64,000 nucleotides of DNA from Chaetoderma sp. LZ-2023a (GCA_034401795.1 CM067360.1:124903883-124967882); one strand, 5' to 3'. Counted from the first letter of the stretch, positions 23,577 to 33,479 are shown. The notes: generated from the sequence alone by a model not told the origin. Numbers and translations: made by a program.

Positions 23577-24776
23577 GATCGTTAGTAGTTAAGGGTGCGG
23601 CTGGTCGCTATTGTTCTTTTCGTTGGAATGTGGTTTTAGCCAATCAAAACGCTCCATTTCATTTTCTAGCGTTTGGAGAAAAATGGCGACCAGGGGCACA
23701 CGCATTCTAGAGGACAATGGCGACTATAACGCCACGTTTTTCTAGATAACAATAGCGACTATATTCACACGTATTTGAGAATCTGCAACACTGGAATGTT
23801 CTATTATTTTGAATGAGTTAACCCTTAAAAGTATAAAAGTTGTGTATTTTACGTTTGAACGTAGTGGCGGCGGTCCCCCCTCCGTGGTTATCTACCATTG
23901 TAAAAATAATAAGAGAGTGATGTAAAATAATAGAGTTTAAGAGGTGGTCTGATAACGGAGGTCGTGGGAGGAGGAGGAGGTTGAGGAGTTTGAGGATGAA
24001 TGCAATGCCGGCCGGCCGAGTGGTCTGATAGTAAACTGTAGAATATTTAGAGATTGCCTGTAAGCTGTTAGTAAGCAACAGCTACCAGTGGATTGTATCA
24101 TGGGTTAAAAAAGTTAACCCTTTCACCGATGAATATATATCTCATTTTCATCGATACCGTACAGGAAAACTGTTGAATATTTTGAAAATAATTTGACTGC
24201 CTGTGTCAGTTGAGGCGGAATGCTATAGTATTCCTCCTCAGTTGATATTGCTGGATGAGGGCGATGCTAGCATACTTGTTTACAAGGTATGCATGATGTA
24301 CGAATATTTTGATAATTTGTTGCTGAATATTTTGATAATTTGAGTGGTAGCTGAATATTTTGATAATTGGTTCCTGAATATTATGATAATCGGTTGCTGA
24401 ATATTTAGATTGGTTGCTGAATAAATTGATTGGTTGCTGAATATTTTGAAAACGATTTGACTGTGTAAATTTCTTATTAGGCGATGTTAGGTAAGAGAGA
24501 GGGGGTCTTATAACGGAGGTCGAAGGAGGAGGGAGGAATGCTATCTAGGCCAGCAAAATGTGTTCCCCAGTCATTTAATTTTCAAAAATCAGACACGTAC
24601 ACAGGAAGTTTTCCTATGCTATTATATAGATAGTGTTATCTATCGTATTTATGTCTCTAAAATGGCAGTCATTTAATTATTAAATTTTCAAAAATATGGA
24701 CAAAATGCATTCCTTGTCAATGGCAATGCATTAATCGACCGCGAACAATAGCGTACAGATGCCCATTTAGAACAGT
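23577..24776 (+). repeat. Left arm of the 1.2-kb inverted repeat
   Basis: Matches the reverse complement of 31223-32426 nearly base for base, with some stretches of over 100 bp identical by eye. Contents inward: CCAAT-like box, three to four copies of a motif like AACAATGGCGACTAT, the hairpin GGGTTAAAAAAGTTAACCC, an AT-rich 24-bp minisatellite (24300-24470), and the common GAATATTTTGAAAATAATTTG motif. Confidence 0.85.
24300..24470 (+). repeat. AT-rich 24-bp minisatellite inside the left arm
   Basis: About six imperfect units of TTGCTGAATATTTTGATAAT type. The mirror array is at 31545-31710 in the right arm. Confidence 0.8.
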
Positions 24777-24792
24777 ATCGTTGGTATTGATA

Positions 24793-25190
24793 CTAGTAAA
24801 ATAATAGAGTTTAAGAGGTGGCCCGATAACGGAGGTCGTATGAGGTTGAGGATGTATGAGGAATTACGGTATTGATGTTTGAAAATAATTTGACTGTTTC
24901 GTCGCTAACGTTATTAGTATACTGTAGAATATTTAGAGACTGTCCATAAGCTGTTAATAAGCAACAGCTACCAGACAGATTAGTAACAAAATATTAAAAA
25001 TAATCTCGTATTAATGGTATGTATGGTTGGAATGGTAACCAAGACTAGGTGGTGATGGATTCATTGGATTGTATCATGGGTTAAAAAAGTTAACCCTTTC
25101 ACCGATGAATATATATCTCATTTTCATCGATACCATACAGGAAAACTGTTGAATATTATGAAATTAATTTGACGTTGTTAACGTTATTAG
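24793..25190 (+). repeat. Degenerate direct copy of part of the left arm
   Basis: Repeats 23920-24190 with gaps: the AGAGTTTAAGAGGTGG block, the AAGCAACAGCTACCAG block, and the GGATTGTATCATGGGTTAAA block including the palindromic GGGTTAA/TTAACCC. This suggests an older inverted-repeat end nested inside the present one. Confidence 0.7.
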
Positions 25191-25830
25191 TAAAACTATT
25201 TTTGTTGAATATTTTGATTGAATTTTAACCGACATTACGCACAAATTGTTTTAAAATACTTTGCAATAACATCAGACGTTTTAGATACGATGTTTAAAAT
25301 GTGGTCATTATGTCTCTGAGGGTTCCGTTTATAGAATTGTATGTCGAGCGTACTTATGCTAAAAATATTATTTGATGCGTATGATTTATCCATACATCTT
25401 GAATAGCCGTGGGATCGGTCCTTAATCGAGTTACAAACACGGCACGTGTTAATAACGAAAGAATGTTAAAGCACCAAGTTCAATCTTAAATTGAGATACA
25501 AACATGTCATGTGTTAAGGAATACTATAAGAATATACCACCCGTCTCATTCTAAGCACGGGATATTACAATGTCCTCGCCGAGAGTTTGTGAAAATCGAT
25601 AATAACGCCCGCTCACCGGCTATTGCTGTTTACCGACGCTTAAAGATATGACAATTAAGAGCAACATTTTGAGCGTAGTAGCATAATCATATATAAATAT
25701 ATCCTTTTGGCTACAGAGCAGTGATACGTTATAACCATGTTTTTAACTATATAATTCAGTCCTGCCCTAAGCGACCACCTCATGTTGCGCCATTACATGG
25801 ATGCTAGAGACTTTCTTAACCCTTTTAACC
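25190..25830. other. No gene seen
   Basis: AT-rich sequence without a recognisable frame, RNA gene or clear repeat. Confidence 0.5.
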
Positions 25831-26815
25831 CTCGAATTTCTTCATATTCATATTTGTGGTACAAGAGAAGACTATTTTTGAAAATGTATCAATGACTGGC
25901 ACTGCAGGCTATCCATTTGTCTAGTCATTGCGCCGGCAAACACCCCCACCAACCACCATCATCACCGCCAACACCCACCACCACCACCACCACCTCCACT
26001 ACTACGACCTACACCCAGCACCATGCATTAACCCCACCAACACTATCACCCATGCACCCGCCAACCCATAGCAAATTTCTTCATATTCATACTTGCATCC
26101 TTAGAGAAGACTATTTTTGAAAATGCATTAACCCTACCACCACCACCACCCACGCACCCGCCAACCCATAGTGAATTTCTTCATATTCATACTTGCATCC
26201 TTAGAGAAGACTATTTTTGAAAATTTATCACCGGAATGACTGACTCTGACAGCTATCCATTTATCTAGACATTGTGGTCGGAATGTGTGAGAGCTCTGTG
26301 TTTGAAAAAATGGCATATAGGTTGGAGAGGGTCATGAGGATTTAATAAAGGTCTCGCTCGTATGCACACATGCTAATACGCAATACTGCTAGTTATATGT
26401 TGTGCGTAGGTGCCTGCGTGCAACACTACGACCTACACCCAACACCAGGCATTAATCCCACCACCAACACCCACCCACCCGACAACCCATAGCGAATTTC
26501 TTAATATTCATACTTGCAGCCCTAGAGAAGACTATTTTAGAAAATTTATCATCGGAATGACTGACTCTGACAGCTATCCATTTGTCTAGACATTGTGGGC
26601 ATAATGTGTGAGAGCGAGGTGTCTGAAAAATGGTATGTAGGTTGGAGAAGGTATGTCATGAGGGTTTAATATAGGTCACGCTCGTATGAACACGTGCTAA
26701 TACGCGATACTGCTAGTTATACGTTGTACCCTTGTGCGTGCCATGGTGTGTGCCCTTGCGCGCATGCGTGCGCCAGAAGACTTTTTGAAAATTTTTCATC
26801 GGAATGACTGGCTCT
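25830..26815 (+). repeat. Irregular tandem duplication with CAC-rich spacers
   Basis: A block starting near AATTTCTTCATATTCATACT and containing GAGAAGACTATTTTTGAAAA recurs at about 25836, 26068, 26172 and 26496, with a partial copy at 26775. It is separated by (CACC)n-rich stretches. A block with GCTAATACGC and CTGCTAGTTATA recurs at about 26370 and 26695. Non-coding. Confidence 0.7.
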
Positions 26816-26869
26816 GCTGGCTAAAATGTATACGTACATGTGCGAACGCATGCGGTCCGCATGTTGTGA

Positions 26870-27432
26870 ATTTGCGGGCGTATATTGTGGATTGCGGGCG
26901 CATGATGCGGATTTGCGGGCGTGTGTTGCGGATTGCGGGCGTATGATGCAGATTTGCGGGCGTATGTTGCGGATTTGCGGGCGCATGATGCGGATTTGCG
27001 GCTGCGTCTTGTGGATGGCAACAAGTGTATGTACATGCCTGAACATGCATACACGCCAAAATATATGCATACATGTGCGGCCGCACGCGGGCCACGTGTT
27101 GCGGATTTGCGGGCGTATGTTGCGGATTGCGGGCGTATGATGCGGATTGCAGGCGTATGTTGCGGATTGCGGGCGTATGATGCGGATTTGCGGTCGTATG
27201 TTGCGGATTTGCAGGCGCATGATGCGGATTTGCGGGTGTGTGTTGCGGATGGCACCAAGTGTATGTACATGCCTGAACACGCATACACGCCAAACTGCAT
27301 GCATACATGTGCGGCCGCATGCGGGCTGCATTTGCGGATTTGTGGGCGTATGTTGCAGATTGCGGGCGCATGATGCGGATTGCGGGCGCATGTTGCGGAT
27401 TTGCGGGTGCATATTGTGGATTTGTGGCCGCA
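26870..27432 (+). repeat. GC-rich 15-21-bp minisatellite upstream of the zinc-finger gene
   Basis: Units alternate between TTGCGGATTTGCGGGCGTATG-like (21 bp) and 20-bp forms. They are interrupted about every 230 bp by a longer conserved insert containing CATGCCTGAACACGCATACA and GTGCGGCCGCATGCGG, giving a higher-order repeat. Open frames on both strands run through it because 21-bp units preserve phase; they are not genes. It ends directly upstream of a TATA box. Confidence 0.85.
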
Positions 27433-27593
27433 GTACATATAATCCTATAAATGGTGCAAGTTCAATTCCTTTTCTCATTCCAGTTTAAACATCGCAAAGT
27501 GGTTGGACGTGTAACTGCAGAGTAGTAAGGCAGTCAGATTTCTTTGAAGAACCTTGTAACTTGAATACTTGCTAGATTTATCCTATAATCAAT
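27433..27593 (+). promoter_or_regulatory. TATA box and leader of the zinc-finger gene
   Basis: TATAAA at 27446-27451 follows the minisatellite. A leader of about 115 bp leads to the ATG at 27594. The block from CAGTACATATA to GGCAGTCAGATTTC (27431-27541) is shared with 30564-30686 and, inverted, with about 22430-22535, so it is a repeated promoter cassette. Confidence 0.65.
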
Positions 27594-28208
27594 ATGCCGA
27601 AACATAAATGTTTTGAATGTGGTTCAACTTTTAATAGGTCAAATGACCTGAAGCGGCATAAGATCCGATTCCATAATGCTGAAGATAGCGAAAATCTAGA
27701 CAGTGAAGATGAAGAAATGACAGAGATGAGGAGTGAAGATGATGTATCAGCGGAGTCGGAGAGTGAAGCCGGTAATGACTCAGCGGAGACTGAGAGTAAA
27801 GATGAAGGTGAAGATGAAAAAGAAGACATAGGCAATGAGGAACTATTTACCATATTCCAAAATACTAAGCATGTCTTAGACGCTGATCAATCAGGTTTAG
27901 AAGATGAGGATGGCGAAGTGGACACAGACCCGCATGGTGTAGGCAATCTGCCTATTTCCGTATATGCTGGTGCTTTAGTTACAAAGTGTATAGACATAAT
28001 ACTCCAGTCGAGAAGATTACAGAACTCTACGCTCATTAAAATAATTCGTCAGGAAATTAAAGATTTTATCGACAAGGGGTATGCATACGATGAAGCAGTC
28101 TTCTCAGCCTTTCGAAAACGAGAGTTTCTGACCAAGAAGTACATAAGGAACCATCTAGATGCTGAGGATAATGATGATGATTCTGTCGGCGATAGATCTG
28201 ATCCATAA
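27594..28208 (+). CDS. C2H2 zinc-finger acidic protein, element-borne (204 aa)
   Basis: An intact 204-residue frame, not recognised as a known family. Residues 5-26 form one classical finger, CFECGSTFNRSNDLKRHKIR plus the last His (C-x2-C-x12-H-x4-H). Residues 30-115 are very acidic (Glu/Asp/Ser), like an activation or chaperone-type region. Residues 118-185 are helix-prone and more conserved (LQNSTLIKIIRQEIKDFID, GYAYDEAVFSAFRKREF), and the tail is acidic. A start at the first ATG after the leader fits a weakly favourable context. An inverted, frameshifted copy (21820-22354) keeps roughly 70 percent of residues by eye, mostly the finger and C-terminal block, which suggests past selection. 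Possible roles are nuclear: DNA binding or regulation of the element. No enzymatic motif is present. Confidence 0.7.
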   Translation: MPKHKCFECGSTFNRSNDLKRHKIRFHNAEDSENLDSEDEEMTEMRSEDDVSAESESEAGNDSAETESKDEGEDEKEDIGNEELFTIFQNTKHVLDADQSGLEDEDGEVDTDPHGVGNLPISVYAGALVTKCIDIILQSRRLQNSTLIKIIRQEIKDFIDKGYAYDEAVFSAFRKREFLTKKYIRNHLDAEDNDDDSVGDRSDP

Positions 28209-28339
28209 GGAATCAGTCATCGATAAATGGATCTCCAGAACATTGACTATTTGTTTATGCTACTGCAACTATACGTTTTTATCATATGTAATATTTACTT
28301 CAATGTGAAAATATGGATACACATAAAACATTGGTTCTT

Positions 28340-28640
28340 TATGCGTGTGTTTGATGATTGTAGCTTCCCAGCCGGGTCCCCCACATCCCTCGATATACAA
28401 ATCGGAGTGCTGATGCTGTTGGCAGTGGTGGCGGTGGTGGGGTTGGCGGATGATGAAAATAGGTGTTGTGGTGGATGATGGTGGTGGGGTTAATGCTTGG
28501 TGGTGGGTGTTGGTGCTTAGTGGGTAGTGGTGCTGATGGTTATAGAGGGATGGTGATGGTGGTGATGGTGATGGAGGTGATGGTCGGTCTTGGTAGTAGA
28601 TGATTGCGGTCGCAATGTCCAGACAATGGTTAGCCAACTA
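28340..28640. repeat. GTG-rich 3' flank of the zinc-finger unit
   Basis: Low-complexity GTG/GAT-rich stretch that follows the gene. The inverted copy has the complementary CAC-rich stretch at 21430-21550, so the simple repeat is part of the duplicated unit. Confidence 0.7.
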
Positions 28641-28794
28641 TATTATTTTTGTTGTCGGGGGTCTCATTGACTAGGTACTCATAATGCATTCATACTGTGT
28701 GTACCCAGACATGGTAATTTTTCCTAGTTTATTACCGTTAACTGGCTGACTGGCGAGGTGTTTCAGACATTCCAGGGATCTACTTCCTAGCAAA

Positions 28795-28935
28795 ATATTA
28801 TGGAAACGATTTGAGCAAAAGTTGATGCAGACAGTCAAATTATTTTCAAAATATTCACTAAATATCATGGAAATGATTTGATAGAAAGTTGTCGCTAACA
28901 CCTCAGTCAAATTATTTTCAAAATATTCGTACAAC
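28795..28935. repeat. Two hairpin-family units
   Basis: Two copies of TCAAATTATTTTCAAAATAT, each preceded by a diverged inverted partner (ATATTATGGAAACGATTTGA, ATATCATGGAAATGATTTGA). They are members of the palindromic family found across the window. Confidence 0.6.
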
Positions 28936-28975
28936 GCGCATTGTAGGCCTTGTAAACAAGTATGCTAGTATACCT

Positions 28976-29805
28976 CATCCCTCGTGCCAGGCATCACCAC
29001 GCTAGCATACATCATCCCTCCTCCTCCTCCTAACTCATTTGACCTCAATTATGCGACCACCTCTACACTCATTCCAGTTATTTTCTGATTCTTCAAACCT
29101 ATATCATGATGCATTGGTAGCTTAAGCGAATAGTTTTGATACTAATTTGACATAGGAAGCTAGAATTCGCACAAGCGCCTTCGTGCGCACAAACTCTTAA
29201 AAGTGCTGTTCAATGCGACAATTTGACATAGGAAGCCACGATTCCGCTTAATTTCAAAATACTTTTTTACTACAACCACGAGGGACCGCATCGACCACCT
29301 AATACGTTAAACGATCCAAGGGTGCTCGTCATTATTCGTCAACGATGACGACGTTGGGCATTGTTCCCACTATTTTTATAACAATTTTTAAAATTTAATA
29401 ATACGAGATGCATGATGATTATATGTATAATATTATGCATACAACATCGCTTGGCTTAGCTATATATTACCCGCATAGAGATATACTTTGCTCTCTGTTA
29501 AAAAAATTAAATAACTGGTTGGAAGCCGCTTAGTTTTGAGGGTTTTAGATGAAGGTTAACGCGTTTGCATACAAATTGAAGGATTAAAAGCGAATCATAA
29601 ATGCTTTATGCACAATACCGAGGTGGTCAGAGAAAACATATTTCCCTGGATACTTTTATAATGCGCACAGATTTTTATGCGCATAAACCATTTAACAAAC
29701 TGATCCATAGCGTCTAGCCCGTGAACATATCCAAGATTTTCGCCTGCATGTATGTGTCATTATATGGAGGCCAGTATGCGACAGTTTTTGATAGGACGCT
29801 AGTCA
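28976..29805. other. No gene seen
   Basis: AT-rich sequence with a duplicated AATTTGACATAGGAAGC motif (about 29145 and 29220). No frame or RNA gene is recognisable. Confidence 0.5.
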
Positions 29806-30560
29806 TCTCACGCGATATTCCTTATATTTTTTTTTGTAGTAGAGCGATGTAGTATAAATGTAAATGTTAATGTCCTTTTGGCTAAAATGTGTTGTGGATT
29901 TGCGGGTGCGTGTTGCGGAACGCACCAAGTGGAAGTACATGCCTGAACACGCATACACGCCAAAATGCATGCATACATGTGCGGCCGCATGCGGGTGTGT
30001 GTTGCGGATTTGCGGGCGTATGTTGCGGATTGCGGGCGCATGATGCGGATTGCGGGTGTGTGTTGCAGATTACGGGCGTATGATGTGGATTTGCGGTCGT
30101 ATGTTGCGGATTTGCGGGTGCATGATGCGGATTTGCAGGTGTGTGTTGTGGATGGCAATAACTATATGCACATGCCTGAACACGCACGCATACACGCCAA
30201 AATGCATGCGTACATGTGCGGCGCATGCGGGCCGCATTTGCGGATTTGCGGGCATATGTTGCGGATTGCGGGTGCATGTTGCAGATTGCGGGCGTATGTT
30301 GCGGATTGCGGGCGTATGATGCAGATGGCAACAAGTATATGTACATGCTTGAACACGCATACATGCCAAAATGTATGCGTACATGTGCAGACGCATGCGG
30401 TCCGCATGTTGCGGCTTTGCGGGCGTATGTTGCGGATTTACGGGCGTATGTTGCGGATGGCACCAAGTGTATGTACATGCCTGAACACGCATACACGCCA
30501 AAATGCATGCGTACATGTGCGGCCGCATGTGGGTCGCGTGTTGCTGATTTGCGGATTTTC
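29806..30560 (+). repeat. Third GC-rich minisatellite with flanking direct repeat
   Basis: The array at 29884-30560 uses the same units and higher-order inserts as 26870-27432. The insert recurs near 29940, 30170, 30350 and 30475. An 80-bp block before it (29806-29888, ending GGCTAAAATG) is repeated at 30688-30772, where it leads into the Cys-rich gene. The array therefore looks inserted at, or duplicated from, that gene's start. Confidence 0.8.
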
Positions 30561-30770
30561 GGCAGCAGTACATATATTCATATAAACGGTACAAATTCAA
30601 TCCATTTTCTCATTCCAGTTTAAACATCGCAAAGTGGTTGGATGTGTAACTGCAGAGTAGTTAGGTAACCTTAGGCAGTCAGATTTCATCTCACGAGATA
30701 TTCCTTATATATTTTTTTTGTAGTAGAGCGATGTGGTATAAATGTAAATGTTAATGTACATTTGGCTAAA
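30561..30770 (+). promoter_or_regulatory. Promoter cassette of the Cys-rich gene
   Basis: Same cassette as upstream of the zinc-finger gene: minisatellite end, CAGTACATATA, TATAAA (30581-30586), and the leader with CATTCCAGTTTAAACATCGC. A second TATAAA at 30737-30742 lies only about 30 bp before the ATG, too close for a normal leader, so the upstream box is the better candidate. Confidence 0.55.
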
Positions 30771-31079
30771 ATGGCCAGCAGTACAAACTTTGACGGATCA
30801 GACACTTGGTATGTGCAGTGTCATTGGTGTTCCAGCGACATCCGCGACACCATATGCCGACGGTCGAAACACGAGATGGTCTGTAGGCGTATGATCAAGA
30901 AAACAGAACCTAAAGAGATGGTGTACACCTGCAAGGAGTGCTATTGTCTATTACCAATCAAACAGTATCTGCATGGGTGTCCTGTAATCGGTGATACTCC
31001 GACTGATATACAAAAAGCAAACATGTCGCAGTTTGTTACCAAACTGACAACCGCGCCTGTGCGGATCTGCGAAGAATGA
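30771..31079 (+). CDS. Cys-rich zinc-binding-like protein with histone-type 3' end (102 aa)
   Basis: An intact frame starting at ATG 30771 (MASSTNFDGSDTWYVQC). An in-frame TTG three codons upstream is less likely to be the start. Residues 17-38 hold C-x2-C-x13-H-x3-C, and residues 55-72 hold C-x2-C-x10-H-x-C, so two compact zinc-binding modules are likely. The linker between them is basic and the C-terminus polar. There is no signal peptide or membrane segment. I do not recognise the family; it is not a histone. Seventeen bases after the stop is a replication-dependent-histone-type stem-loop. The gene lies just inside the right arm of the inverted repeat and shares its promoter cassette with the zinc-finger gene. 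Confidence 0.7.
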   Translation: MASSTNFDGSDTWYVQCHWCSSDIRDTICRRSKHEMVCRRMIKKTEPKEMVYTCKECYCLLPIKQYLHGCPVIGDTPTDIQKANMSQFVTKLTTAPVRICEE

Positions 31080-31096
31080 GACCTATCTCAAAACAC

Positions 31097-31136
31097 GGCC
31101 CTTTTCAGGGCCCACAAATCATTCGAAAGAGAACTC
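31097..31136 (+). promoter_or_regulatory. Histone-type mRNA 3' stem-loop and downstream element
   Basis: GGCCCTTTTCAGGGCC (31097-31112) forms a six-pair stem with a TTTC loop, preceded by AAAACAC and followed by CACAAATC. About 12 bases later comes a purine-rich GAAAGAGAA (31125-31133), as in the U7 snRNA-binding downstream element. Known family function: SLBP binding and polyA-independent, S-phase-linked 3' processing. Spacing after the stop is as in histone genes. Confidence 0.85.
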
Positions 31137-31222
31137 TTTATCTGTTCAAAAAATAAAATAACCTGCTTCACACATGCATACGCAAGCACACATACTGATC
31201 CGTAAAAAGTGGTCGATGGATG

Positions 31223-32426
31223 CTACTGTTCTAAATGGGCATCTGTACACTATTGTTCGCGGTCGATTAATGCATTGCCATTGACAAGGAATGCATTTTG
31301 TCCATATTTTTGAAAATTTAATAATTAAATGACTGCCATTTTAGAGACATAAATACGATAGATAACACTATCTATATAATAGCATAGGAAAACTTCCTGT
31401 GTACGTGTCTGATTTTTGAAAATTAAATGACTGGGGAACACATTTTGCTGGCCTAGATAGCATTCCTCCCTCCTCCTTCGACCTCCGTTATAAGACCCCC
31501 TCTCTCTTACCTAACATCGCCTAATAAGAAATTTACACAGTCAATTCGTTTTCAAAATATTCAGCAACCAATCAATTTATTCAGCAACCAATCTAAATAT
31601 TCAGCAACCGATTATCATAATATTCAGCAACCAATTATCAAAATATTCAGCTACCACTCAAATTATCAAAATATTCAGCAACAAATTATCAAAATATTCG
31701 TACATCATGCATACCTTGTAAACAAGTATGCTAGCATCGCCCTCATCCAGCAATATCAACTGAGGAGGAATACTATAGCATTCCGCCTCAACTGACACAG
31801 GCAGTCAAATTATTTTCAAAATATTCAACAGTTTTCCTGTATGGTATCGATGAAAATGAGATATATATTCATCAGTGAAAGGGTTAACTTTTTTAACCCA
31901 TGATACAATCCACTGGTAGCTGTTGCTTACTAACAGCTTACAGGCAATCTCTAGATATTCTACAGTTTACTATCAGACCACTCGGCCGACCGGCATTGCA
32001 TTCATCCTCAAACTCCTCAACCTCCTCCTCCTCCTCCATGACCTCCTTTATCAGACCACCTCTTAAACTCTATTATTTTACATTACTCTCTTATTATTTT
32101 TACAACGGTAGATAACCATGGAGGGGGGACCGCCGCCACTACGTTCAAACGTAAAATACACAACTTTTATACTTTTAAGGGTTAACTCATTCAAAATAAT
32201 AGAACATTCCAGTGTTGCAGATTCTCAAATACGTGTGAATATAGTCGCCATTGTTATCTAGAAAAACGTGGCGTTATAGTCGCCATTGTTCTCTAGAATG
32301 CGTGTGCCCCTGGTCGCCATTGTTCTCCAAACGCTAGAAAATGAAATGGAGCATTTTGATTGGTTAAAACCACATTCCAACGAAAAGAACAATAGCGCCC
32401 AGCCGCATCCTTAACTTCTATCGTTG
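31223..32426 (-). repeat. Right arm of the 1.2-kb inverted repeat
   Basis: Reverse complement of 23577-24776, nearly identical, including the 24-bp minisatellite (31545-31710), the GGGTTAAC hairpin and the TCGCCATTGTT repeats near the outer end. Homology stops sharply at both sides. Confidence 0.85.
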
Positions 32427-32429
32427 AGG

Positions 32430-32860
32430 TCGTGGTGAGGTTGGGGTGAAGATGGTGGGTGGCGGTGGTGGCGGTGGCAGATGTGGTGGTGGTGGCGGCA
32501 GCCTTGGTGCTGGTGGTGATGGTGGTGGTGGTGTTGTTGATCGTCGTCGTAGTGATTGTGATAGCGGTAGTGATGTTGGTACGTGTTGTTGCGGTGCTGA
32601 TTGCGGTGTGGTGGTGGCGGTGGTGGTCGTCGTGGTGGTGCTCGTTCTAGTTTGGGTGCTGGGTGTGGTGGGTCTATTTTGGGGGTCGTAGTGATGGTGC
32701 TAATCGTGGTGGTGATGGTGGTTGTGGTGGTGGTGGTGGTGCTGCTGCTGGTAATGGTGTTGGTGGTGGTGGTGGTTGTGCTCGTGGTTCTACTAGTATT
32801 GGTGATTGTGGTGGTTGTTGTGGTGGTTCTAGTTGTGGTGGTTTTAGTGGTGGTGTTTGT
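32430..32860 (+). repeat. GTG-rich simple-sequence region next to the right arm
   Basis: Low-complexity (GTG)n in the same plus orientation as the one beside the left arm, so it is not part of the inverted repeat. Poly-Val and poly-Gly/Thr frames are artefacts. Confidence 0.9.
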
Positions 32861-32913
32861 ACTTTTCAGAAAATATACTCCAATCATTTGACGCGCAAGC
32901 ACTTCAAGTGAAA

Positions 32914-33080
32914 TTAGATTCAAAATATTCAACAGAATGTGTATTAATTTACGATTTTCGAGACAGAGCTATATACGTCATTATGATTGTGACGTCAGCT
33001 AACTAGTGTCATAATTGATTATGACGTCAGCTATGACGTCATATACATGAGTCACAGATCGGATTCCTCCACTGGATAGC
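32914..33080. repeat. Half hairpin unit with three CRE octamers
   Basis: Starts with TTCAAAATATTCAACAGAAT and continues with three TGACGTCA palindromes (32990-32997, 33022-33029, 33034-33041). The downstream part resembles the tails of the repeats at 36.9 and 63.0 kb. Confidence 0.65.
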
Positions 33081-33319
33081 TCTGACCAAATAACGTATGG
33101 GTAGAAATAAGAACTAAGCAACAACTTTGAACAAACATTCATTGTATAATTATGTTTCTGATAGAGACTTTTCAAGGAAGCAATATATAATTGAAATTCA
33201 GAACTACGACATATATGCCTAATTGATTAGGTATAACAATCTGGTTGAATTCATCAAATGAATGAATGAGTAGACAACGAATATCATTATTATTGGCGAA
33301 AATTCGTATATATCGATGG

Positions 33320-33479
33320 GTTCTGTCTGTCTGTCTGCCTGTCTGCCTGTCTGCCTGCCTGCCTGTCTGCTTGTTTGCCTGCCTGCCTGCCTGCCTGCCT
33401 GTCTGCCTGCCTGCCTGTCTGCATGTCTGCCTGCCTGCCTGTCTGTCTGTCTGTCTGTCTGTCTCTGTCTGTCTGTCGG
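33320..33479 (+). repeat. (CTGT/CTGC)n tetranucleotide microsatellite
   Basis: About 160 bp of mixed CTGT and CTGC units. It is open in several frames on both strands, none of which is a gene. Confidence 0.95.

Larger units (their letters stand above)
23577..32426. mobile_element. Putative 8.85-kb inverted-repeat mobile element with two small genes
   Basis: Near-identical 1.2-kb arms in inverted orientation (23577-24776 and 31223-32426) enclose 6.4 kb. Inside are an intact C2H2 zinc-finger gene, an intact Cys-rich gene with a histone-type 3' end, two minisatellite-promoter cassettes and several hairpins. Each arm has subterminal repeats of AACAATGGCGACTAT type near its outer end. No transposase, integrase or polymerase is recognisable, and no clear target duplication is visible. 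It could be a non-autonomous or unknown DNA transposon, a viral relic, or a genomic inverted duplication. Confidence 0.55.

Noticed and set aside
26717-27488. Open frames of 100-250 codons on both strands across the minisatellite
   Set aside because: The 21-bp units keep phase, so all frames stay open. The predicted peptides are repeat translations, and frames on opposite strands overlap fully.
29808-30623. Cys/Arg-rich open frames across the third minisatellite
   Set aside because: Same cause as above; the real gene starts after the array at 30771.
23577-32426. Maverick/Polinton or retroviral identity for the inverted-repeat element
   Set aside because: No polymerase B, integrase, ATPase, capsid or RT motif is present inside, and the length is far below that of Polintons.
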